From CAIOYC01 sp965277345 (GTDB taxonomy: Bacteria; Pseudomonadota; Alphaproteobacteria; Caulobacterales; Caulobacteraceae), in NCBI GenBank assembly GCA_965277345.1, contig CBDICI010000003.1:597864-661863 (forward strand): DNA of 64,000 bases, read 5' to 3'. The position numbers were made by a program, and so were the translations under genes. A model generated the notes under the pieces. The model saw only the letters and a program-made list of their open reading frames with translations, was not told the origin of the DNA and made no database searches. Positions 1 through 8,675 of this stretch are shown in pieces. Each line of letters opens with the position of its first letter. Positions within the stretch are counted from its first letter, which is position 1.

Positions 1-876
1 GACGTGGCTGTCGATGGTGCCCATGGGGAAGGCGTAGCCGGTGTTGGCTTCGATGATTCGCATCGACGTGCCGCCCCACATGGGTACGTTCCAGCGGTAT
101 TCCTCGAACAGGATACCGCCGAATTCGAAGTTTCGCGGGCGATACTGACCGGACTCGCCTCGCAGCGGGTTAGCTAGTTTCTGAGCGGCGTCCCAGTTCA
201 GCCAGAACTTGTTGACGTTGGGATGCGAGACCAGGGCGTTGAAGAACAGCGTGTCCACATAGACCTTCACACCGGTCATCACTTCATCGGACAGCGCATC
301 CTCCATAACCCCGACCACCGAGCCGACCTTGGCGAGCACGTCGCTGGTGGGGTCGGTCAGGCCAAGGCTGATGACGGTCGGGGTGATGCCGAAGGCGGTG
401 AAGAAGTTGTAGATCACCGTCCCTGCGCCGTCGATCAGCACACCCTTCAGCGCCGACACGCGCATCAGTTCCAGGGTGAGGTCGTGCTTCAACCGTAGGC
501 GCGCGAGGCGCTTGTTCATGATGCTGGCCATGGTGGCCGGCTTCTTGGTGCGCTCGAAGATGGCCAGCATCGAGCGGATTTCGGCCGCCATCATGCTGTC
601 TTCGTGGCTGACGTTCGGGATCTTGAAGATCTTCGCGTTGGGCGTTTCGCGCCTGGCCACGGTGGACGGCTTGCCGTCCTGGGTGATCGGCAGCGCGGAG
701 ATGACGCCGTTTTCGATATCCACCTCGACCAGGGCGGATGCCAGACCATCGACCGGGAACATGCCGGCATCGGCCAGGCGGGTGGACAACGGCGGCAGCA
801 CGTTGATCGACCTGGTGAGTTCGATGTTGCTGAACGGGAAATTGATCGTGTCGGTTTGGGTGACGAGAACGGTCAT
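1..876 (-). CDS. Major capsid protein, lambda gpE family (3' end outside window)
   Basis: Open frame of 292 codons with no stop before the window edge, so the C-terminus is missing. It starts at ATG 876 (MTVLVTQTDTINFPFSN). The protein forms the icosahedral shell of the phage head. Family features seen include the N-terminal beta-strand region followed by 'RLADAGMFPVDG', the middle 'NKRLARLRLKHDLTLELMRV' helix, and 'NAGTG'-like loops typical of the lambda E coat family. It follows the gpD gene in the same direction, exactly as in lambda, which supports the call strongly. lambda gpE is about 340 residues, so roughly 40-60 residues probably lie beyond the edge. Confidence 0.88.
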   Translation of the reverse strand, partial: MTVLVTQTDTINFPFSNIELTRSINVLPPLSTRLADAGMFPVDGLASALVEVDIENGVISALPITQDGKPSTVARRETPNAKIFKIPNVSHEDSMMAAEIRSMLAIFERTKKPATMASIMNKRLARLRLKHDLTLELMRVSALKGVLIDGAGTVIYNFFTAFGITPTVISLGLTDPTSDVLAKVGSVVGVMEDALSDEVMTGVKVYVDTLFFNALVSHPNVNKFWLNWDAAQKLANPLRGESGQYRPRNFEFGGILFEEYRWNVPMWGGTSMRIIEANTGYAFPMGTIDSHV

Positions 877-954
877 GGCGGCGCGAGCCCCTGTATTTTG
901 AGGTTAAGGACAGGGGCGCGGGCCCCAAGGTGGGTTGCGGGAGAAGTGGGTGGA

Positions 955-1632
955 TCAGCCGGTGGCGCGAACGATGACGCCGAGCGCCGCCAGCTGGGCG
1001 ACCCCCGTGGCGATCTGGGCCGCGGTCGCCCCGACCGGCCATTGCAGCATGTCGGCGCGGAGCACGATGGGACCACGCGCCAGGACCGTCACATTGCCGT
1101 CGGAGTCGCTGGCGTACAGGCCGACGCCGGCGGCGTTCTGCGATCCATCGGTCGCCGCCAGGTTCAGCGGCTTGTAGGCGACGCCCGGCAACACGGTGAT
1201 GTCGTAGCCATCGCCAACCACGAAGTCCGTGGAGCCGTCCGTCACGGCGAACTTGATCTGGTCGGCGAAGGCGGCGGACGCCCCGGCCCCATTGTAATTG
1301 ATGTCTCCCAGCACATCGCCCTTGGGGTCGGTGACGCGGAAGGTGGCGGCGTTGGCGGCGGCGGCGATACAGCGAACCTGGTAGAGGCCCGGCTGATAGT
1401 TGGCCAGCGAAGGGTTGCTCGCATCCATGACCAGCGTACCGTTGCCGGTGTTGGCGCCGGCGGCCTTGACCGCCGAAGACACCGCGCCGATCGGCACGGC
1501 CCCCAGCACCTGGAGCTGAAGCGAAGAGGCGCCGGGCGCCATGGCCGCAGCCTCCCGGCTATAGAGCGGGTCCCACTCGGTGACGATGGCCGCCGTCGGG
1601 TTCACGGGCGCGTTGATTTGAACGACGTCCAT
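955..1632 (-). CDS. Head decoration protein, lambda gpD-like
   Basis: A 225-residue protein starting at ATG 1632 behind a strong AAGGAGG site five bases upstream. In the lambda family gpD trimers bind and stabilise the expanded capsid after DNA packaging. The call rests on the N-terminal 'TEWDPLYSREAAAMAPG'-type region, an Ala/Gly-rich beta body and a C-terminal 'GPIVLRADMLQWP' segment, plus its place between protease/scaffold and capsid genes. It is about twice the length of lambda gpD (110 residues), as in many HDPD-family members. A short inverted repeat (887-894 with 910-917) lies between this gene and the capsid gene and might process or attenuate the message. Confidence 0.82.
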   Translation of the reverse strand: MDVVQINAPVNPTAAIVTEWDPLYSREAAAMAPGASSLQLQVLGAVPIGAVSSAVKAAGANTGNGTLVMDASNPSLANYQPGLYQVRCIAAAANAATFRVTDPKGDVLGDINYNGAGASAAFADQIKFAVTDGSTDFVVGDGYDITVLPGVAYKPLNLAATDGSQNAAGVGLYASDSDGNVTVLARGPIVLRADMLQWPVGATAAQIATGVAQLAALGVIVRATG

Positions 1633-1726
1633 GGACGCCTCCTTTGTCTAGGGTGGGTTTGAGGATAGGTCGGCTCTGCCGCGCCGGGCGGGGTGGTGTG
1701 GCGAAGTCAGCGCCGCGCTGTCGGTG

Positions 1727-2248
1727 TCAGCCCTTGCGGGCGGAACGTCTGGCCTCGGCGTCGGCCACCAAGGCCGAGCCGAGCGTGGTCTTGCCCTCGG
1801 CGGGCTGCACGCCATCGGCGCCGAGGCGCTTGGCGCCAGACATGCGGCGGTCCAGCGCGGATGCGGCCGGCGCGGCGGGTTGAGCCGCCGCCATGGCCTT
1901 GAACTGGGCGACGCTGAGGCCGGCCTCGATCGCCGCGAGGGCATGGGCGGGATTTGCCTTGGCCTCCGGCGTGGCGGCGATGGCCTTGGCGACATTCGGG
2001 GCCGCGGCCGCCGGCGCGGCGGCTTCGCTTTCGCCCTGTTCGACCAGTTCCTCGCCCGTGCCGTCGCAATCGGGGCAGGTTTCGCCATCCACCGAGCCTG
2101 TGCCATTGCAGGTCGGACATTCCATGGCCACGGCGGCGGCTTCAGCGGCTTCGGCGCCTTCGGCGGCCTTGGCGGCGGGCGCAGCGGCGGCGGTAGCGGG
2201 ACGCAACGCGCCGGCGGCGACGCGAGCGACGGTCTTGAGCGTTTTCAT
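1727..2248 (-). CDS. Possible nested scaffold protein (lambda Nu3-like internal start)
   Basis: Inference. An in-frame ATG at 2248 (codon 362 of the protease gene, 'MKTLKTVARVAAG') follows an AGAGG about twelve bases upstream. It would give a 173-residue Ala-rich protein carrying the two CXXCXGXG motifs. In lambda the scaffold Nu3 is made in the same way from an internal start in gene C. The Shine-Dalgarno spacing is long and no other evidence shows that this start is used. Confidence 0.35.
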   Translation of the reverse strand: MKTLKTVARVAAGALRPATAAAAPAAKAAEGAEAAEAAAVAMECPTCNGTGSVDGETCPDCDGTGEELVEQGESEAAAPAAAAPNVAKAIAATPEAKANPAHALAAIEAGLSVAQFKAMAAAQPAAPAASALDRRMSGAKRLGADGVQPAEGKTTLGSALVADAEARRSARKG

Positions 2249-3331
2249 GGGAGTTGGAGCCTCTTGCTGGGGAACGGGGGTGGCCGGAACCGCAGCAGCG
2301 GCCCCGGAAGCGGGAACTATCGCCTTGACGCCGCCCACGGCCGGAGAGACGCGCTCCAGCAGTTCGGCGAAGGCCTCTTGTTCGTCCATCACGTCGTCGA
2401 TCAGGCCGAGCGCGAGCCCGGAGCGAGCCTTGTCGTCGTTATCGGCCATGAACACGCCGGCCTGGGTGTCCAGCAGCGCCTCGGCGGTGAGCGAGGGGCG
2501 GCCGGCGATGACGCCGGCGATGAAATCACGGCCAATCTGGTCGATTTCCGACTGCCAATCGGCCTTGGCGGAGGCCGAAAGCGGCGCCCACGACGCCCCA
2601 TCCACCTTTTTGGACCCGAACGTGATCGGCGTCAGCGCCAGGCCCTGCTTTTTCAGGCCTTCGGACCAGTCCTCGTGCACGATCACCGCGCCGACCGAGC
2701 CGACCAGCCCCACGGGCGATGAGGTGGTGCGGTCGCCGTTGCAGATGATCCAGAAGCCGGCCGAACAGGCCATGTCCACGTGGAAGTGGATCGGCTTGCC
2801 GCCGGCGGCGGCGCGGGCTTTGCGCATGAAGGCGGTGAGGGCGTACATGCCGCCGTCCACCACGCCGCCGGGCGTGCGCATGCGGACGAACAGGCCCTTG
2901 GTTCGCTCGTCCGCCAGCGCCTCGCGCATCCCGGCCAGCAGCGTGTCGTAGCCGTGGTACCAGGTCCCGCACCACTCCTCGCCCCGGTCGGAAATGGCGG
3001 TCGCGCACTCCATGAGCGCGATCCCCTCATAGAGCGACCAGGCGAAGCCTTCGTCCTGCGGCTCGCCATAGGACTGCTGGGCCCAGAGCGGCGTGTAGCA
3101 GCCTGGCCTGCAAACGGCGTTTGCGGCGCTTTCGGCGGCGTCATCATGGACGTCCTGGGCTCGGGCGCGGCCGACGCCGATCTTGCGCAGTATCGCCTCG
3201 AGGCGGCCTTCCGAGTGCATGCCACGCGGATCGCCGAGGGCGAGCTGGCGCAGCAGGGCGTCGGCGGCGCCCGGCTCGAGCAACAGGGGGCGGCGGGCGT
3301 AACGCGCCGCCAATAGGGCTGAATTGGACAT
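1727..3331 (-). CDS. Capsid maturation protease (S49/SppA-like, lambda gpC type) with scaffold-like tail
   Basis: A 534-residue head protease that processes the portal and scaffold during procapsid maturation. The serine-peptidase core lies around residues 95-270. Ser190 in 'DMACSAGFW' is the predicted nucleophile and Lys241 or Lys242 in 'TFGSKKVDG' the predicted base; their spacing of about 51 matches lambda gpC. The C-terminal third is Ala-rich and contains 'CPTCNGTG' and 'CPDCDGTG', two DnaJ-type zinc-binding repeats, unusual in this family. Its ATG shares one base with the portal stop (TGATG), so translation is probably coupled. An in-frame internal ATG at 2248 may start a nested scaffold protein. 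Confidence 0.87.
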   Translation of the reverse strand: MSNSALLAARYARRPLLLEPGAADALLRQLALGDPRGMHSEGRLEAILRKIGVGRARAQDVHDDAAESAANAVCRPGCYTPLWAQQSYGEPQDEGFAWSLYEGIALMECATAISDRGEEWCGTWYHGYDTLLAGMREALADERTKGLFVRMRTPGGVVDGGMYALTAFMRKARAAAGGKPIHFHVDMACSAGFWIICNGDRTTSSPVGLVGSVGAVIVHEDWSEGLKKQGLALTPITFGSKKVDGASWAPLSASAKADWQSEIDQIGRDFIAGVIAGRPSLTAEALLDTQAGVFMADNDDKARSGLALGLIDDVMDEQEAFAELLERVSPAVGGVKAIVPASGAAAAVPATPVPQQEAPTPMKTLKTVARVAAGALRPATAAAAPAAKAAEGAEAAEAAAVAMECPTCNGTGSVDGETCPDCDGTGEELVEQGESEAAAPAAAAPNVAKAIAATPEAKANPAHALAAIEAGLSVAQFKAMAAAQPAAPAASALDRRMSGAKRLGADGVQPAEGKTTLGSALVADAEARRSARKG

Positions 3332-5085
3332 CAGGCGGCTTTCGAACGTCGATCGTCCAGGAAGAGGTCGTGGGCGGCGCTCGCCATCGACCGCAGGCGG
3401 CCAAGGGCTGAGACGCGCGCGCCAGGCGCGGGCTTGGCGCCGGGCTTTTCGTCCTGCGCCGGATCCTCGGCCCCCTCTTCCGGCGGCGCGGCCGGCGCCT
3501 TCTTGGCGTTGTTCCGCGCGTCCTGCACCGCTTGGGCGATCGCGTCTTGCGACGTCTCCAGACCCAGCGAGCGGCGGAAATCGTCTTCGCGGGCGATCTG
3601 CAGCAGCACGTCGCGCCAATCCTTGCCCTGCTTGGCGCAGATATCCTCGAGCGTCGCGGTCTGGGCCTCCATGGCGGCGGCGTCGCCAAGCACTTCCTTG
3701 ACCGGATCGACCTGGCCCTGACCCGGCCCGATCCACAGCGCATTGGCGTAGGCGTCCGGCGCTTCCTCGAAGGCCGGGGCGCCGGGCGGCGCCTTCACAT
3801 AGCCCTGGTCGAAGGCTTCCTCGAGGAAGGCCACGAAGAACGGACGCACCACTTCGCTCTCGGCCAGGGCGAAGATCACGTCAGCGTCGCGCTGGGCCGA
3901 CAGCCAGCCGAACCGCAGGCTCACATAGTTGACCTGGCTGAGGTCGCCGGTGATTTCCTCATAGGTGACACCCAGCGTCGCCGCGATCGGGCGCACGACG
4001 GTGCGCACGAAGCTCTCGATGGAGGCGGTCTCGCGGCCGGCCGTCGCCATCTTGATCTCGTCACCGAAGGGCAGCACCACAGCGCGGGCGTCGCCGCCGA
4101 GGCCGACCGAATGATCGCCGTAGAACTTATCGCGCGCCCGGTCGAAGGCGATCATGTCGTCGGCGGAGAAGTTCTCCGACACAGCGTCCGGCCCGGCGCT
4201 TGACTGCACGAAGGCGGCGAACAGGGCGTTGATGGTGGCGTTCTGCAGCGTCGCATCGGTGAAGCGCGACAGCGCCCGGAACGACTTCAGCGCCGACACG
4301 AAGCGGGAAATGCCGCGCGTCTGCCCGGCCCGGCTGGGCTCGTAGCCGTGCAGCACCTGCGGGCGGCCCCAGGGCGTGTAGCGATCCCAACCCTGCCAGA
4401 TGTAGGACCCCACCGCGAAGAAGTCGTTGGGGTGCTGTTCGCGCAGCCAGTAGCGGATCGGGATGCCCTGGGCGTGCTCCACACCGCCGCGGAACACGGC
4501 GTCGTTAAGCCGGCTGTAGGGGTTGGACAACCGATCGGGATCGACGACGCGGAGACGGGTCTTGTAACGCGTGGGTTCGTCGTCGGCCCACTCCACCAGG
4601 CCCAGCATCTCGCCATCGGTCATGAAGTGCGAGATCAGCAGCCGCAGCAGGCCGCCGAAATCCTGCTTGCGCTGACCGTCGATCTGGAAGCTGTGCCCGT
4701 AGGCGTAGAGCTTCCATTCGGTCTCGATCTGCTCGCCCAATTCCGCCGCCTGCTCGGGCGTGATGCCCAAGGTCTTGGCGACCGGGCGCGACGACATGCG
4801 CCAGCCCTTGCCGACGACGGTGTTCTTCTTGCGCTGCACCGCCGTATTGGCGATGGGGTCGTTGCGGATCTGGTCGCGGCCGCGCGCCGTGGCGAAGTCG
4901 CGGACCGGCAGCCATTCCTTATCGGGCGAGGTGATCCAGCTCGACCAGTTCGACCACCAGGCGCCGCGCAGGCTGGCGCCCTCGAACGACCCACCCCCGC
5001 CAATATCCACCTCCGCCGACGCTCTGGCGCGGGCGATGGTGCTGGCGGGGATGGGCTGGCCGCGATGATCGAGAAGATCGGTCAT
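3331..5085 (-). CDS. Portal protein, lambda gpB family
   Basis: A 584-residue dodecameric portal forming the DNA entry vertex of the capsid. The N-terminal region ('GASLRGAWWSNWSSW', then 'RGRDQIRNDPIANTAVQRKKNTVVG') and the central 'YEPSRAGQTRGISRFVSALKS' are characteristic of the lambda portal family; 'NYVSLRFGWLSAQRDAD' lies further on. The length fits the family (lambda gpB 533). The C-terminal 60 residues are a low-complexity Ala/Pro/Glu tail. It lies after an extra gene of unknown function and overlaps the protease start, keeping the lambda W-B-C order. No clear Shine-Dalgarno site precedes ATG 5085. Confidence 0.93.
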   Translation of the reverse strand: MTDLLDHRGQPIPASTIARARASAEVDIGGGGSFEGASLRGAWWSNWSSWITSPDKEWLPVRDFATARGRDQIRNDPIANTAVQRKKNTVVGKGWRMSSRPVAKTLGITPEQAAELGEQIETEWKLYAYGHSFQIDGQRKQDFGGLLRLLISHFMTDGEMLGLVEWADDEPTRYKTRLRVVDPDRLSNPYSRLNDAVFRGGVEHAQGIPIRYWLREQHPNDFFAVGSYIWQGWDRYTPWGRPQVLHGYEPSRAGQTRGISRFVSALKSFRALSRFTDATLQNATINALFAAFVQSSAGPDAVSENFSADDMIAFDRARDKFYGDHSVGLGGDARAVVLPFGDEIKMATAGRETASIESFVRTVVRPIAATLGVTYEEITGDLSQVNYVSLRFGWLSAQRDADVIFALAESEVVRPFFVAFLEEAFDQGYVKAPPGAPAFEEAPDAYANALWIGPGQGQVDPVKEVLGDAAAMEAQTATLEDICAKQGKDWRDVLLQIAREDDFRRSLGLETSQDAIAQAVQDARNNAKKAPAAPPEEGAEDPAQDEKPGAKPAPGARVSALGRLRSMASAAHDLFLDDRRSKAA

Positions 5086-5120
5086 GGACGCTGCTCGCGA
5101 ACGAAGGGCTTAGGCGAGAG

Positions 5121-5687
5121 CTAGACCGCCGACGCGGCCGCCTTGGGCAGGGCGGCGAGCTTGGCGTCGAACGCCGCCGCCTGCGCGGTCAGGGCCTCGG
5201 CCAGCTTAGCCCCGAACGCGGACGCCTGGGCCGCCAGCGCGTCTTCGATAGACTTGCCGCCGGCTTCGAAGGTGGACTTGACGCCATTTTCGATATCGAC
5301 GCGCGCGGCGGCGATCTTCTCATCGACCAGCTTGGCGAAATCGCTGTCGTCGATGCTGAAGGGCTCCAAGGTCGCGGCTTCGCCTTCGATGACCGAACCG
5401 GCGAAGTAGCGGTCGATGGCTTCGGCGTCCGCCTTGACCTTTTCCCAAACCGCGCCGGCCAGCGGATAATTGCCGCCCTTCAGCACGGAAACCAGGCCGG
5501 TTGCGAACGACCCCATCGGGTGCTGGGCGGGGACGTCCGCAACGGGCTGCTTGGCGGGGATGTCCGCAACGTCGGCTTCGGCCGCGATGGGCGTGCCGCC
5601 CGTTCCGGCGCTCGCCGCTGCATTCTGGGTCTGTTGATCGAGCAGGGGCGCGGCGGCGCCTGCCGCGGGGGTTTCGGCCTTAGGCAT
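5121..5687 (-). CDS. Unknown Ala-rich structural-module protein
   Basis: A 188-residue protein whose start at ATG 5687 is preceded by GGAG nine bases away; a longer frame exists upstream but lacks a ribosome site. I do not recognise the family. The N-terminus is Ala/Pro-rich with an imperfect internal repeat ('VADIPAKQP', 'VADVPAQHP'). A middle section ('FATGLVSVLKGGNYPLAGAVWEKVKAD') looks globular. The C-terminus is helical with a repeated 15-residue unit (AQASAFGAKLAEALT then AQAAAFDAKLAALPK) that could form a coiled coil. It sits between gpW and the portal, where lambda has no gene, so a role in head assembly or the portal neck is possible but unproven. Confidence 0.72.
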   Translation of the reverse strand: MPKAETPAAGAAAPLLDQQTQNAAASAGTGGTPIAAEADVADIPAKQPVADVPAQHPMGSFATGLVSVLKGGNYPLAGAVWEKVKADAEAIDRYFAGSVIEGEAATLEPFSIDDSDFAKLVDEKIAAARVDIENGVKSTFEAGGKSIEDALAAQASAFGAKLAEALTAQAAAFDAKLAALPKAAASAV

Positions 5688-5704
5688 GGGGAGTTCTCCT
5701 GGTG

Positions 5705-5926
5705 TTAGAGTCGGAAGCGGATGGAGCCGCGCTGGCGGCCGCACGACGCGGCGCCGATCGCGTTCAGGCTGTCGATCTGCCGCTTCAGCTCGGCGACATC
5801 GCCCTTTCCGAACAGCGTCCGGCGGCCGTTGTAGTCGACCTCAGCGATGTTCTGACCCGAGATCAGCGCGTCGTAGGCGCCCTGGAGCTTGGCGAGGCGC
5901 AGGGCCTGATCGACGGTCAAGGCCAT
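5705..5926 (-). CDS. Head-to-tail joining protein, gpW-like
   Basis: A 73-residue protein starting at ATG 5926, one base after the terminase stop. In lambda gpW binds the portal after packaging and is needed for tail joining. The sequence 'AKLQGAYDALISGQNIAEVDYNGRRTLF' followed by 'DVAELKRQIDSL' fits the short alpha-beta-alpha gpW fold, with a basic C-terminus, and the length is close to lambda gpW (68 residues). Its place between large terminase and portal is the lambda position. Confidence 0.8.
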   Translation of the reverse strand: MALTVDQALRLAKLQGAYDALISGQNIAEVDYNGRRTLFGKGDVAELKRQIDSLNAIGAASCGRQRGSIRFRL

Positions 5927-5927
5927 C

Positions 5928-7985
5928 TTAGAGCCCCTTTCTCTGGCCGAAGAAGTCACGGCCGCCGACCTGGCCCGGATTGAGCGCTGTCTCGGCGTGG
6001 GGCGTCGGCTCCGGCGCCGCGATCGGCGGGCTGTCGAACAAGGTGGGCGCGCTCTCGCCCGGCAGGCGCGCACGGGCGGCGAACTCCGTTTCCCAGCGGG
6101 CGGGGTCCCAGGTCTGGAGACGCTTCTGGTACGCCAGGCCCCAGCCATAGACGGCCAGGTCGAGCTGTTCGTTCGCCCGGCCCTCGACCCGCTCCCAGAC
6201 ACCGCGCTCGCCCGGCCGCGCATCGACCGCGCGGCGGAACACTTCGGCGGTGAGCTGGCGGAAGTCCTCCGGCGTCGTGTCATCCTCGAACAGGATGGAG
6301 CCGGGCTCGATCACGCCGGTTTCGGCGCTCCTGACCATGCGCTGCAGGCCATAGGCGATGAACCGCTTGACGATGTAGCCGTCGATGCGCAGCAGCTCCA
6401 CCGTGATGGTCCGCTGGCGGGTATCCTTGCCCTTGATGCGCTTCAGTTCGGTCGGCAGGCCCGAGGTCAGCGGCTTGGACGAACCCTTGATGGCGTAGAC
6501 GTTGGGCTTGGCGCGGGTGAACTCATAGACCCTGGGCGTCACGCCCTCCTGGCCGCCGGAGTCCACGCCGAACACGTCGAAGCCGAGCGGGCGGACATGC
6601 GGCCCTTCGTATCGGCGCGCCACCACCTTGGCCAACTCGCTCCAGGCCTGCACCTCCAACGGATCGTGCTCGATCACGCCGCGGTCGATCCGCGCCATGA
6701 AGCTCGGGCCGTGGGCGAAGGCCGCCCACTCGATCCGGTCCCCCTGGATGTCGGCTTGGCCGCTCAGCCAGCAGGTGCCCGGCGGGATCTGTCCGCGCTT
6801 GACGTGGATGACCTCGTTGGCGGCGACCAGGATGTGCTCGTCCGGCGCCTTGACCGAGGAGGTGGTCTCCAGCCCGAGTTTCTGCTGGCGGAACGCGGCT
6901 TCCTCGGCCGGCTTGCCCTTGGCCAGCCGCCAGTCCTGGCCGATGCCCGCCCAGGTCTTTAGCGGCGAGACGATCTGCCAGAAGCGGTAGGACGGCTCGC
7001 GGCCTTCAACATCCCGAGCGCGCCACCGGGCGATATCCGCCTTGGCGACGAAGCGTTCGGGCGCGGGATTTTCGGGGTCCTTCGACCGGAACGTCGGCAG
7101 GTAGACGCCAGCCTTCACCATCGAACGCTTGGAGCGCTCCTCGATGATGGCGCCGCAGCAAGGCGCGATCACGTAGGGCGTCCCGCCGTCCTCGGCCGAC
7201 TTCTTGAAGTCCTCCCATTCCCAAGTGTGCGCCTGGTCGCACTGCGGACAGGGCATGTACCAGAGCCGTTGGTCGCCCGCGTCGTAGTCGGCGGAGACGG
7301 GGCAGTGACCCTCCTCCCCCGGCGTTGATTCGTGTAGCTCCTTGGTGCCGCGAACCTCCCAGCCATCCATGCGGACGCGGGCCTGGGAGACGGGCGAGCC
7401 CCGGCCGCCGATGTCGGACAGGAAGTTTGGGGTTTCGGTCAGCCAAAGGGCGCCGAAGCTCTCCGACTGCAGGTCGTTGACCGACCCGGCCGAAAAGATG
7501 GTGAGCGATCCGCCCGGATAGTTCTTCTGCCGGGTGGTGGAAGATCGTTCGTCCCGCGAACTCGGCGGCACGATGCGTTCGCGCAGCACCGGCGTGGCGT
7601 CGATCACCGGTTGGATCTTCTTGGAGTTGAAGGCCTGGGCCTTGGGGCCGGATGGCACGCCCAGACCCATCGGACGCGGCGCGACAACCACCGTGTGGGA
7701 AAACCACACGACCCCGATGTTGGACTTGCCGGTCTGGCCCGCCGCCTTGACCGTGACCCGCCCGCATGGATCGTCGAAGCTCAGCCGGTTAAGCGGCTCG
7801 AGACAGTATTCGAACCCATCCCAGCTCAGCGGGCCCGGCTTGGGCGTGTTGGCCTCCGGCGGGATGACCACCAGGCCCTCGGACCACTCGGCGATGGTCT
7901 GTTCCGGCGGCGGGGCCACCGCCTGGGCGAGAACGACCAGCAGCGCGGCGCCCACAGCGCCGATTTCGGTAAGCCAGTCGTCCAC
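5928..7985 (-). CDS. Terminase large subunit, GpA family
   Basis: A 685-residue ATP-driven motor and nuclease that cuts concatemeric phage DNA and pumps it through the portal. The ATPase half has 'VKAAGQTGKSN', a Walker A-like loop, near residues 80-90. The nuclease half has the family hallmark 'FDVFGVDSGGQEG', an RNase H-like metal site. A four-cysteine segment (C..C around 'MPCPQCDQAH', then 'APCCGAI') is shared by GpA proteins. It starts at GTG 7985, overlapping the TAG of the small subunit (TAGTG), so the two are translationally coupled. GpA-type terminases usually belong to cos phages, which fits the repeats upstream of the small subunit. Confidence 0.95.
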   Translation of the reverse strand: MDDWLTEIGAVGAALLVVLAQAVAPPPEQTIAEWSEGLVVIPPEANTPKPGPLSWDGFEYCLEPLNRLSFDDPCGRVTVKAAGQTGKSNIGVVWFSHTVVVAPRPMGLGVPSGPKAQAFNSKKIQPVIDATPVLRERIVPPSSRDERSSTTRQKNYPGGSLTIFSAGSVNDLQSESFGALWLTETPNFLSDIGGRGSPVSQARVRMDGWEVRGTKELHESTPGEEGHCPVSADYDAGDQRLWYMPCPQCDQAHTWEWEDFKKSAEDGGTPYVIAPCCGAIIEERSKRSMVKAGVYLPTFRSKDPENPAPERFVAKADIARWRARDVEGREPSYRFWQIVSPLKTWAGIGQDWRLAKGKPAEEAAFRQQKLGLETTSSVKAPDEHILVAANEVIHVKRGQIPPGTCWLSGQADIQGDRIEWAAFAHGPSFMARIDRGVIEHDPLEVQAWSELAKVVARRYEGPHVRPLGFDVFGVDSGGQEGVTPRVYEFTRAKPNVYAIKGSSKPLTSGLPTELKRIKGKDTRQRTITVELLRIDGYIVKRFIAYGLQRMVRSAETGVIEPGSILFEDDTTPEDFRQLTAEVFRRAVDARPGERGVWERVEGRANEQLDLAVYGWGLAYQKRLQTWDPARWETEFAARARLPGESAPTLFDSPPIAAPEPTPHAETALNPGQVGGRDFFGQRKGL

Positions 7986-8611
7986 TACTGCGCCGCCATC
8001 GCCTGCGGATTGGCGGACGCCGCGACGTCCATGAGCGAAGACGCGAAAGCGCTCTGGACAGCGCGTTCATAGGCCTTCATGGCCAGATCGGCCTCGCGGG
8101 GCGCCAGCGGCGAGCCCAGGGCGTCGATCAAGCTCGTGCGTCGCTCCTCCAAGGCCGAGCGCAGCGCCACGCCGGCGGCGCGGAAGGCTGAGACGGCGAC
8201 TTCCCTGCGGATCGAGCGTCCCTCGGCCTCGGCGGCGAGCACCGCGGCGCGGCGCGCCTCAGACTCCGCCCGTTCGGTATCGGCCTTGGCCTTCCGACCG
8301 GCCAAAGGGTCCAGGTACGGTTCGGTGGCGATGGGCGTTGCCGCGGCGGCTTGCGGCGGACCGATGGGCGGCGGCGCGAAGGCCAGCAGGTCGGCCGGCT
8401 GGCTGGACGGTCCCCTGCCCCGCCGCGTCTGGCGCGACAACCGCAGCGCCGCGAACTCCACCAGCACCGGCTTGCCCGGCCCTTCGGATCGGCGCGGCAC
8501 CTCGGGGTGCGTGTCCAGGTACTGGCTGAGGCCGGGGCGGCTCAACCTGTCGCCGCTATCACTCAGCGCCTTGGCGGCATCGGCCAGGGAAAGCCATCCG
8601 ACTTCAGCCAT
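7985..8611 (-). CDS. Terminase small subunit, Nu1-like (probable)
   Basis: A 208-residue protein starting at ATG 8611 behind GGGGGGAGG. Small terminases recognise the packaging site and recruit the large subunit. The N-terminal 60 residues ('GWLSLADAAKALSDSGDRLSRPGLSQYLDTHPE') read as a winged-helix DNA-binding domain. The middle is proline/alanine-rich and the C-terminal half is a long charged helix that probably oligomerises or contacts the large subunit. The call depends mainly on its position directly before gpA and its domain layout; sequence similarity to lambda Nu1 is not obvious by eye. An alternative TTG start at 8686 would run through the upstream repeats and is less likely. Confidence 0.78.
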   Translation of the reverse strand: MAEVGWLSLADAAKALSDSGDRLSRPGLSQYLDTHPEVPRRSEGPGKPVLVEFAALRLSRQTRRGRGPSSQPADLLAFAPPPIGPPQAAAATPIATEPYLDPLAGRKAKADTERAESEARRAAVLAAEAEGRSIRREVAVSAFRAAGVALRSALEERRTSLIDALGSPLAPREADLAMKAYERAVQSAFASSLMDVAASANPQAMAAQ

Positions 8612-8626
8612 GGGAGTAACCTCCCC

Positions 8627-8675
8627 CCGTAACCCCAGCCCGTAAGGCCGTAAGTCCAGGCCGTAAGCCCGTAAG
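8627..8675. repeat. CCGTAA(G) repeat array upstream of terminase: candidate packaging site
   Basis: Five copies of CCGTAA start at 8627, 8640, 8648, 8661 and 8669, so the spacing alternates 13, 8, 13, 8. The last four are CCGTAAG, and an inverted copy (GTTACGG) lies at 8881-8887. The array is directly upstream of the small terminase gene, where lambda has the cosB terminase-binding repeats. The regular phasing supports a protein-binding array; the packaging role is inferred. Confidence 0.55.

Noticed and set aside
604..1662. Plus-strand frame across the gpD/gpE genes
   Set aside because: Antisense to structural genes that are supported by lambda gene order and motifs.
8627..8675. Short CRISPR or microsatellite array
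   Set aside because: Units of seven bases with alternating 8/13 spacing and no spacers of CRISPR size.
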